Below are positions 8,144 to 14,530 of a DNA stretch of 14,564 nt, piece after piece. A model generated the notes under the pieces. The model was not told where the DNA came from and did not search any database. It worked only from the letters and a program-made list of their open reading frames with translations. Source of the stretch: an uncultured Bacilli bacterium (GTDB lineage: Bacteria > Bacillota_I > Bacilli_A > RF39 > UBA660); assembly GCA_947630195.1 (NCBI GenBank), contig CANRGQ010000087.1, forward strand, positions 1-14,564. Reading direction: 5' to 3'. Every line of letters starts with the position of its first letter. Positions within the stretch are counted from its first letter, which is position 1. The translations under genes were made by a program, and so were the position numbers.

Positions 8144-8431
8144 TTAACCATAGACTCTTTTTAAATATATTTTTTCGTCTTTAATCATTAAAACAACAAT
8201 ATCATCATCTAAAGCATTTTCAATTTTTCTTCCATATTCACTTTCAAATGTATCAAAACTTAAAACAGCATTATTTTCTTGTAATATTTTTTCCGACATA
8301 AATAGATAATCTCCTACTTCTGGATCTTTTTCAACATTATAAAACTCCATATTAAATTGATATTCCTTATTATCGGTATCTTTTAGAGTATATTCATAAT
8401 TATCTTTTTTAACAATCATTAATTTTTCCAT
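8144..8431 (-). CDS. 95-aa conserved small protein, copy 1
   Basis: Same protein as at 3240-3527 apart from two residues (K-D instead of N-E before EKIYLKRVYG). At DNA level the first 240 bp look identical and four differences fall in the last 52 bp. The start lies only 2 nt after the stop of LRR gene C, and its ribosome site (GGAAGA) is formed by the last codons of C. The two genes are therefore probably translated in a coupled way, which supports a partnership between this protein and the LRR proteins. The sequence is beta-rich in appearance with a PEVGDYLF turn, and contains no secretion signal, membrane helix or obvious catalytic motif. It is followed at 20 nt by the 152-aa gene. Function unknown. 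Confidence 0.9.
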   Translation of the reverse strand: MEKLMIVKKDNYEYTLKDTDNKEYQFNMEFYNVEKDPEVGDYLFMSEKILQENNAVLSFDTFESEYGRKIENALDDDIVVLMIKDEKIYLKRVYG

Positions 8432-8433
8432 AT

Positions 8434-10302
8434 TTATCTTCCTTTCTTATTTTCCTTTTCATCAAAACATTTCGCTAAAAAATCATTGATATTAAGCATA
8501 AATTTTCCCAAGCCTTTCTTAGTAAATTGGGAATTATTCTTTAAAAAATTATTTCCCTTGATTTTAACATTAGGCATATTTAAATATTCTAAATTACTAT
8601 TATTAGCTAAAAAATCATTGCCAATTTCTTCAAGTACAGGTAAATCTAATTTTCTTAAAGAATTATTTTCAAACATAAAATAATCACTTACAGTTTTTAA
8701 TTTTGGTAAAGATAATTCAGTTATTAAATTATTTGTCCTTAAAAAACTACTTCCCACTATTTCTAAATTAGGTAACCATAATTTTTTTAATTTTTTATTA
8801 CTACTCAAAAAATAATGACAAATAAATTTTAATTTAGGTAAATAGACTTCGTCAATTAATTCGTTATCACAAAGAAAACCATCTGCTACCCATTCTAAAG
8901 AAGGCAAGTTTAATTTTTCGAGATTTAAATTATTAGATAAGAAGTAAGAACCTACAATCTCTAAAGATGGTAAATCTAATTTTCTAATTTTTTCATTTCC
9001 CAATAGAAAACAATCTCCAGCCTTACGAAGTTTAGGTAAACTTAACTCTTCTAAAGAACTATTATAAGCTAAAAAGTCATAATCAACTTCTTTTAAAAGA
9101 GGTAAATTTAATTCTCTTAAGGACATATTATGACTTAAAAAGCAATAACCTGTTTCTTGTAAATTGGGTAATTCGAGTTCCTCTAGTATGCAATTATTAT
9201 CTAAAAAATAATTACCAATCTTTTGTAAATTAGCCATTTTTAAAGCTTTTAAATATCTATTATAAATTAAAAAGTTATCCCCAACTTGTTCTAACTCAGG
9301 ATATTCTAACTTTAGCATTTTATTATCTTTTAAAGTTATAATTACATTATTATTATCTTGTAAAGTTATTTTTATTTCTTTATTATCTTCTTCTCTTTTA
9401 ACCTCTATTTTTTCAATATTAGAAATAGTACTAGGAAATGAATCAGAAATTCCTTCATCATATAATCTTACCTCTTTATTTACGAAATCTAAGATAAAAT
9501 AATCAAAAATAATATATTTTTCTTTATCATATCTTTTAACTTCAAAGTTATCAATTATAATATTATTGGGACAATAATAAATATTGTTTATTTCTTGATT
9601 ATATTTATATAATTTACCATCATTTGCTTTAACATATCCTCTTAATTCAAAACTATTTGTTTTATATTGCTGTACTAAACCATAATACTCGCCAAAAGAT
9701 TTGGTTAAACCTGGAGTGATATTATCAAGGTTATTCGAAAAAGTACTATCGGGATTATTAACATGATGGTTATATCTATTTTTAATGGATAAAGTATGCG
9801 ATTTATCTTTGGTAAATTGAATACTTATAACACTAGTACCATATTCATCTTGTCTTTTGGGATTGGGATAGTTTGTTCTTTTGATATCCGAAACATTCTT
9901 TTTAACAGCAAAGAAAACATAACATCTATCTAACCTTCCTCCATCAAAAGTACAAAGTTCTTCACCTTTTGCATAATACTTTTTAAACTTTTGAATATCT
10001 TCTTCGCTAGTGCATTCATATAAATCATAACCAGCATCCTCAAGTAATTCTTTCGGTGTTTTAATAACCCTTTCTTTATTATTATCTTCAACATTCACTA
10101 AATTATATATGTAATTTTTAAATTCTATCTCTCTTAGTTGCTTTATAATATCATCATATAAATCATGATTAGGTTCAAAATTATCTAATAATAATTTTAA
10201 AAGTAAGCCCTCTGTTTCTAAGATAGTGGCAAAATAATCACGACAAAAATGAGCCATTTTCTCGCCATATTTCTTTTTGATTATTTTTAAATCTTGGTTC
10301 AT
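8434..10302 (-). CDS. LRR protein C, 622 aa, about 12 repeats
   Basis: The inner ATG at 10302 (MNQDLKIIKKKYGEK) is chosen over ATG 10353. It follows GGTGA at the right distance and matches the start of every paralogue, and the 17 residues from the upstream ATG are simply a translated promoter and leader. The conserved domain contains GRLDRCYVFFAVKKN, RQDEYGTSVISIQFT and KNRYNHHVNNPDSTFSNNL. About twelve 22-residue LRRs follow, for example ELNLPLLKEVDYDFLAYNSS and KLDLPSLEIVGSYFLSNNLN. The C-terminal cap is longer than in A, D and E (about 30 residues, LGKFMLNINDFLAKCFDEK and a Lys/Asn-rich end ENKKGR), related to the caps of B and the truncated copy. The last codons form the ribosome site of the next gene. 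No signal peptide is present. Probably a cytoplasmic binding protein, target unknown. Confidence 0.93.
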   Translation of the reverse strand: MNQDLKIIKKKYGEKMAHFCRDYFATILETEGLLLKLLLDNFEPNHDLYDDIIKQLREIEFKNYIYNLVNVEDNNKERVIKTPKELLEDAGYDLYECTSEEDIQKFKKYYAKGEELCTFDGGRLDRCYVFFAVKKNVSDIKRTNYPNPKRQDEYGTSVISIQFTKDKSHTLSIKNRYNHHVNNPDSTFSNNLDNITPGLTKSFGEYYGLVQQYKTNSFELRGYVKANDGKLYKYNQEINNIYYCPNNIIIDNFEVKRYDKEKYIIFDYFILDFVNKEVRLYDEGISDSFPSTISNIEKIEVKREEDNKEIKITLQDNNNVIITLKDNKMLKLEYPELEQVGDNFLIYNRYLKALKMANLQKIGNYFLDNNCILEELELPNLQETGYCFLSHNMSLRELNLPLLKEVDYDFLAYNSSLEELSLPKLRKAGDCFLLGNEKIRKLDLPSLEIVGSYFLSNNLNLEKLNLPSLEWVADGFLCDNELIDEVYLPKLKFICHYFLSSNKKLKKLWLPNLEIVGSSFLRTNNLITELSLPKLKTVSDYFMFENNSLRKLDLPVLEEIGNDFLANNSNLEYLNMPNVKIKGNNFLKNNSQFTKKGLGKFMLNINDFLAKCFDEKENKKGR

Positions 10303-10323
10303 TTTATCACCATCTTTTACTCT

Positions 10324-10353
10324 ATTATAAATTATTTTAAATCTTTTAAACAA
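10324..10353 (-). promoter_or_regulatory. Candidate promoter for LRR C
   Basis: On the minus strand TTGTTT (10353-10348) and TATAAT (10329-10324) are separated by 18 nt, about 20 nt upstream of ATG 10302 and between genes B and C. The same elements with the same spacing precede gene B, and the roughly 55-bp leaders differ at only a few positions. Conservation in non-coding DNA strengthens the call, although recent duplication alone could also explain it. Confidence 0.55.
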
Positions 10354-10372
10354 CTAAAATGCTTTTAATTTA

Positions 10373-11977
10373 CTATATTTTACCTTTTTGATTAGAATTG
10401 TTAAGCCAAGGATTAAAATCAGCACTTCCTATTGTAAAAGAAGAAATATTCTCTTTCTTAAAAATTCTATAACAAAACAAAAAGTCATCCCCAACTTCTT
10501 CTAAAGAAGGTAAATATAATTTTTCTAAATGTAAATTCTTTCTTAAAAAACTATAACCTACTATTTTTAAAGATGGTAAACTTAATTCTTGTAAACGAAT
10601 ATTTTCATTTAAAAAACCATTGCCAACTTCCTCTAATAAAGGTAAATTTAATTCCTTTAAAGATTCATTATAAAATATAAAATTATTACCTACTCTTTGT
10701 AAACTTGGTAAATTTAAATGAGAAATTTTTCGACAGCGAGATAGAAAGTTATCTCCAACTTCCCTTAAAGATGGTAAATCTAATTCTTCTAAAGTAATAT
10801 TAGAATGCAAAAAACCATTATCTACTTTTTTTAAGTTTGGCAAATTCAATTTTTTAACATCTTGTCCACAACCTAAAAAAGCCTTTCCTGCTATTTCTAA
10901 AGCGGGCATATTTAATTCTTGAATGGAATATACAAAAGCTAAAAAATTATCGCCAACTTCTTTGATATTTTGATTTTCTAGTTTTATAATTTGATTATCT
11001 TTATCTAAAGTTATGATTACTTCCCTATTATCTTGTAATGTAATTTTTATTTCTTTTCCTTCTTCTTTTCTTTTTATCTCTATTTTTTCGATATTAGAAA
11101 CTGCATCAACAAATGAATCTGTAATAAACTCTTCATATGGTCTTACTTCTTTTTTAACAAGATCTAAGACAAAATAATTAAAGATAACATACTTTTCTTT
11201 ATCATATCTTTTAACTTCATAGTTATCAATTATAATATTATTAGGACAATAATAAACATTCATCATTTCTTGATTATATTTATAATATTTGTTATCACTT
11301 GCTCTAACATAACCTTCTAATTCAAATTTACCATTAGGGTGTTGTTGGACTAAACCATAATACTCTCCAAAAGATTCGGTTAAGCCCTCTATTATATTAT
11401 CAAGATTATTTGAAAAAGTACTATCCGGATTATTAACATGATGATTATATCTATTTTTAATGGATAAAGTATGTGATTCATCCCTTGTAAATTGGATACT
11501 TATAACACTAGTTCCATATTTATCTTGTCTTTGGGGATTAGGATAGTCTTCTCTTTTTATTTCATCGACATTTTTCTTCACCGCAAAAAAGACATGACAT
11601 CTATCAAGTCTTCCACCTTTAAAAGTACAAAGTTTTTCTCCCGGAGCATAATACTTTTTAAAACTTTGAATATCTTCCTCACTCTTACACTCAAATAGAT
11701 CATAACCAGCATCTTCAAGTAACTCTTTTGGAGTTTTAATTACTTTTATTTTATTCTCTTTTTCGACATCTACTAAACTATAAATAAAATCTTTAAATTC
11801 ATTTTCTTTCTTTTGTTTTATTATATCCTCATATAAATCATGAGTTGGTTCAAAATTATCTAATAATAATTGTAAAAGTAGACCCTCTGTTTCTAGTAAA
11901 GTTGGAAAATAATCACGACAAAAATGAGCCATCTTCTCCCCATATTTCTTTTTAATAATTTTTAAATCTTGGTTCAT
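10373..11977 (-). CDS. LRR protein B, 534 aa, about 8 repeats
   Basis: The start at ATG 11977 (MNQDLKIIKKKYGEK) follows GGTGA. ATG 12028 would only add a translated leader, MFKRFKIFYNIVKDGDK. The conserved N-terminal domain carries GRLDRCHVFFAVKKN, RQDKYGTSVISIQFT (K in place of the usual E) and KNRYNHHVNNPDSTFSNNL. About eight LRRs follow, for example ELDLPSLREVGDNFLSRCRK and KLYLPSLEEVGDDFLFCYRI. The cap differs from the common one: an ISSFTIGSADFNPWLNNSNQ segment ending in QKGKI, with one of the few Trp residues of the array. It may derive from the longer cap of C. The next gene is 70 nt downstream with its own promoter-like sequence. No signal peptide or anchor is seen. Target unknown. 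Confidence 0.92.
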   Translation of the reverse strand: MNQDLKIIKKKYGEKMAHFCRDYFPTLLETEGLLLQLLLDNFEPTHDLYEDIIKQKKENEFKDFIYSLVDVEKENKIKVIKTPKELLEDAGYDLFECKSEEDIQSFKKYYAPGEKLCTFKGGRLDRCHVFFAVKKNVDEIKREDYPNPQRQDKYGTSVISIQFTRDESHTLSIKNRYNHHVNNPDSTFSNNLDNIIEGLTESFGEYYGLVQQHPNGKFELEGYVRASDNKYYKYNQEMMNVYYCPNNIIIDNYEVKRYDKEKYVIFNYFVLDLVKKEVRPYEEFITDSFVDAVSNIEKIEIKRKEEGKEIKITLQDNREVIITLDKDNQIIKLENQNIKEVGDNFLAFVYSIQELNMPALEIAGKAFLGCGQDVKKLNLPNLKKVDNGFLHSNITLEELDLPSLREVGDNFLSRCRKISHLNLPSLQRVGNNFIFYNESLKELNLPLLEEVGNGFLNENIRLQELSLPSLKIVGYSFLRKNLHLEKLYLPSLEEVGDDFLFCYRIFKKENISSFTIGSADFNPWLNNSNQKGKI

Positions 11978-11998
11978 TTTATCACCATCTTTTACTAT

Positions 11999-12028
11999 AT
12001 TATAAAATATTTTAAATCTTTTAAACAA
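11999..12028 (-). promoter_or_regulatory. Candidate promoter for LRR B
   Basis: On the minus strand TTGTTT (12028-12023) and TATAAT (12004-11999) are separated by 18 nt, ahead of the AAGATGGTGATAAAATG leader. The arrangement is the same as that upstream of gene C. It lies in the 83-nt gap after gene A, so B could be expressed independently of A. Confidence 0.55.
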
Positions 12029-12060
12029 TTAATATTTAGTTAAAAGACAATTATTGACAG

Positions 12061-13875
12061 TTATCTTTTTATTTTTTGGATAAAATCTTCTTTAGTTAAT
12101 GTAGGATGACTCTCCAAAAAATTATCACCTATCTCTTCTAAAGATGGTAAATTTACTGCTTCTAATAAGTTATTACAATACAAAAAGGAATGACCAACTT
12201 TTTTTAAACTTGGTAAATTTAATTCTCGTAAAGATGTATTATTAAATAAAAATTCAACTCCAACACTTTCTAAATAAGGTAAATTTACTTCTTCTAATAA
12301 GCTATTATAATACAAAAAATAATCACCAATTTTTTTTAAAAGGAGTAAATCTAATTTTCGTAAAGATGTATTATTATATAAAAAGGCAACTCCAACCTTC
12401 TCTAAATAAGGAGCGTTTAATTCTCTAATAAAATTATTTTTTTGTAAAAAACGTTTACCCACTATTCGTAGATTAGGTAAATCTAGTTTCCTTAAATCGG
12501 TGTTCTCATGTATAAAATCATTACCAACTTCTCTTAAAACTGGCACAGACAAAGATTTTAATTTCGCATCATGAGATAAGAAGTTATCTCCTACTTCTTC
12601 TAAAGAGGGTAAATTTACTTCTTCTAAAAATTTATTACGGAACAAAAAAGCCCGCCCAACTTTTTTTAAAAGTGGTAAATCTATTTTTTTAAGACCTCTA
12701 TTATAAATTAAAAATCTATCCCCTACTTCTTCTAAAGAAGGCAACTTTAATTCTTGAAGACATTCAACAAAAGATAAAAAATCACAACCTACTTTTTGCA
12801 AATCAACCATATCTAAATCTTTTAAGTATTTGATATATACCAAAAAGTCATTTTCTACTTGTTCTAACTTAGGATAATCTAACTTTATCATTTGGTTTTC
12901 TTTATTTAAAGTTACTACTATTTTATTATCTTTTAAAGTTATAATTATTTCTTTATTATCTTCTTCTCTTTTAACCTCTATTTTTTGAATATTAGAAAAA
13001 GTATCGGGAAATGAATCAAAAATACTTTCATCATATAATCTTATCTCTTTATTTACGAGGTCTAAGATAAAGTAATCAAAAATAATATATTTCTCTTTAT
13101 CATATCTTTTAACTTCATAGTTATCAATTATTACATTATTGGGACAATAATAAATATTGTTTATTTCTTGATTATATTTATAATATTTACCATCATTTGC
13201 TTTGATATAGCCATCTAGTTCAAACTCATTGTTTAAGTATTGTTGAACTAAATCATAATGTTTACCAAAACTTTCCGTTAAACCTTCAACTATATTATCT
13301 AAATTGTTTGAAAAAGTACAATCGGGATTACTTACATGGTGATTATATCTATTCTTAATGGATAAAGTATGCGATTTATCTTTGGTAAATTGAATACTTA
13401 TCACACTTGTGCCATAGGCATCTTGTCTTCTTGGATTAGAAAAATTTTCTCTTTTAATATTATCAACATTCTTTTTAACGGCAAAGAAAACATAACATTT
13501 TTCAAGTCTTCCTCCCTTAAAAGTACAAAGTTTTTCGCCTTTGGCATAATATTTTTTAAACTTTTGAATGTCCTCTTCACTTTTACATTCATATAAATCA
13601 TAACCAACTTCACTTAACAATTCTTTCGGGTTTTTAATTACTTTTATTTCATTATTCTTTTCAACATCTACTAAACTATAAATATAATTTTTAAATTCCA
13701 TTTCTTGACCTTCATATACTAAATCTTCATATAAATCATGACTTGGTTCAAAATGGGTAAGCATTAAGTTTAAAAGTAAACCATCTGTTTCTAGTAAAGT
13801 AGGAAAATTTTCACGACAAAAATGAGCCATCTTCTCCCCATATTTCTTTTTTATTATTTTTAATTCTTCATTCAT
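12061..13875 (-). CDS. LRR protein A, 604 aa, about 12 repeats
   Basis: Start ATG 13875 (MNEELKIIKKKYGEK) is preferred over ATG 13911. It is preceded by GGTGA (13884-13880) and matches the paralogues, whereas the upstream ATG would overlap the preceding gene by 32 nt and add unconserved residues. The N-terminal domain contains GRLEKCYVFFAVKKN, RQDAYGTSVISIQFT and KNRYNHHVSNPDCTFSNNL. Twelve LRRs follow. Repeats 8 to 12 are built from a 44-residue double unit (V-A-F-L-Y-N-N-T-S-L-R then D-Y-F-L-Y-Y-N-S-L-L-E), pointing to recent duplication. The cap HPTLTKEDFIQKIKR is nearly that of E. The stop of the preceding gene lies 4 nt before this ATG and inside its ribosome site, so coupling is likely. 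It is probably cytoplasmic, as no signal is visible. Confidence 0.93.
   Translation of the reverse strand: MNEELKIIKKKYGEKMAHFCRENFPTLLETDGLLLNLMLTHFEPSHDLYEDLVYEGQEMEFKNYIYSLVDVEKNNEIKVIKNPKELLSEVGYDLYECKSEEDIQKFKKYYAKGEKLCTFKGGRLEKCYVFFAVKKNVDNIKRENFSNPRRQDAYGTSVISIQFTKDKSHTLSIKNRYNHHVSNPDCTFSNNLDNIVEGLTESFGKHYDLVQQYLNNEFELDGYIKANDGKYYKYNQEINNIYYCPNNVIIDNYEVKRYDKEKYIIFDYFILDLVNKEIRLYDESIFDSFPDTFSNIQKIEVKREEDNKEIIITLKDNKIVVTLNKENQMIKLDYPKLEQVENDFLVYIKYLKDLDMVDLQKVGCDFLSFVECLQELKLPSLEEVGDRFLIYNRGLKKIDLPLLKKVGRAFLFRNKFLEEVNLPSLEEVGDNFLSHDAKLKSLSVPVLREVGNDFIHENTDLRKLDLPNLRIVGKRFLQKNNFIRELNAPYLEKVGVAFLYNNTSLRKLDLLLLKKIGDYFLYYNSLLEEVNLPYLESVGVEFLFNNTSLRELNLPSLKKVGHSFLYCNNLLEAVNLPSLEEIGDNFLESHPTLTKEDFIQKIKR
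12146..12409. repeat. 132-bp tandem direct repeat (two LRR units each) inside LRR A
   Basis: Segments 12146-12277 and 12278-12409 match at roughly 113 of 132 positions by eye. A further, more diverged copy begins at 12410. Each unit encodes two consecutive 22-residue LRRs. The identity is higher than between neighbouring single 66-bp units, so the duplication step was a pair of repeats. Confidence 0.8.
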
Positions 13876-13884
13876 TTTATCACC
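13876..13884 (-). promoter_or_regulatory. Ribosome site of LRR A overlapping the stop of the preceding gene
   Basis: GGTGA (13884-13880) includes the TGA stop of the truncated LRR gene, and the ATG at 13875 follows after TAAA. The overlap decides the start of A and suggests translational coupling. Confidence 0.7.
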
Positions 13885-14530
13885 GTCTTTTATTATTTTG
13901 CATATTACCATTCCTAAATTTTAAATAATTAAGAAATTTTTTGATACCATTCTTTTTGATTTGAAATAAACAAGTCTTTCGAGCATAAGGATTATCTAGG
14001 AAAAAGCCATCCCCCACTTCTTGCAAACTAGGAGTACTTATCTTCTTAACGGAATCATTATAATACATAAAACCATAACCAACTTTTTCTAAAAGTGGTA
14101 AGTCTAATTCTTCCAATATCATATTATAAAATAAGAAACCGTCTCCTACTTCTTGCAAAGAATTTAAAATTAGTTTTTTAAATTTTCCATTTAAACAAAA
14201 ATTATTTCCTACTTTTTTTAAAGAGGGCAAGTAAAACTCTTTTAAAACTGTATTATTATACAAAAAGTAATTTTTAACAGTTTGTAAATTAGCCATCTTT
14301 AAAATTTCTAAATGTTTGACATAACATAAAAAATTATTTCCAACATCTTTTACATATGGATTATCTAATTCAATAATGTTATTAGATTTATTTAATACTA
14401 TTGTTACTTTCCTATTATCTTTTAAAATAATAATTATTTCTTTTTCCTCTTTTTTTCTTTTTATTTCTATTTTTTCAATATTAGGAATAGTAGAAGGAAA
14501 AGAATCCTCAACTCTCGTATCACATAAATA
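13880..14530 (-). CDS. 5'-truncated LRR protein (C-terminal part of a sixth paralogue)
   Basis: The frame is open from the centre of the terminal palindrome to the TGA at 13880-13882. Met at 14296 is internal: it sits in LKMANLQ, matching ALKMANLQ inside gene C, so it is not the start. Visible residues begin I-Y-L-C-D-T-R-V-E-D-S-F-P-S-T, matching R-L-Y-D-E-S-I-F-D-S-F-P-D-T of gene A. They continue through the lysine-rich end of the conserved domain (NIEKIEIKRKKEEKEI) into about six LRRs (e.g. ELDLPLLEKVGYGFMYYNDS). One unit is short (NNFCLNGKFK) and others lack the LP motif (LILNSLQEVG), so this copy is more worn. The C-terminal end is basic and Asn-rich (MQNNKRR), resembling C. Beyond 14533 an in-frame TAA lies in the palindrome arm and homology to the paralogues stops. 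The true N-terminal half is missing from the window. Confidence 0.85.
   Translation of the reverse strand, partial: YLCDTRVEDSFPSTIPNIEKIEIKRKKEEKEIIIILKDNRKVTIVLNKSNNIIELDNPYVKDVGNNFLCYVKHLEILKMANLQTVKNYFLYNNTVLKEFYLPSLKKVGNNFCLNGKFKKLILNSLQEVGDGFLFYNMILEELDLPLLEKVGYGFMYYNDSVKKISTPSLQEVGDGFFLDNPYARKTCLFQIKKNGIKKFLNYLKFRNGNMQNNKRR

Noticed and set aside
10303..10353. Longer starts for B, C and A (ATG 12028, 10353 and 13911)
   Set aside because: The extra residues are translated promoter or leader sequence. The inner ATG follows GGTGA and is shared with D and E.
12042..12069. Possible terminator after gene A (AAAAGATAA paired with TTGTCTTTT)
   Set aside because: The stem is almost all A-T with one G-C and one G-T pair, the loop is 10 nt, and no clean T-run follows. 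It is too weak in such AT-rich DNA.
13369..13613. Short overlapping frames on both strands in gene A, with equivalents at 4630-4862 in E and 11492-11698 in B
   Set aside because: They recur at the same place because the LRR N-terminal domain is conserved, not because a second gene is encoded. They have no ribosome site and no independent conservation signal.
7665..13882. Mycoplasma-type code (TGA as Trp)
   Set aside because: TGA falls exactly at gene ends next to ribosome sites and starts (7665-7667, 13880-13882), and Trp positions use TGG (e.g. K-W-L-C-D).
13880..14296. Treating the last LRR frame as a complete 138-aa gene starting at Met 14296
   Set aside because: The frame is open for 78 more codons upstream with clear homology to the paralogues, and the Met is inside a repeat (LKMANLQ) without a ribosome site.
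3589..14296. CRISPR array suggested by regular spacing of similar 66-bp segments
   Set aside because: The periodicity is codon-based (22 residues) within long open frames, and no short identical repeats with unique spacers are present.
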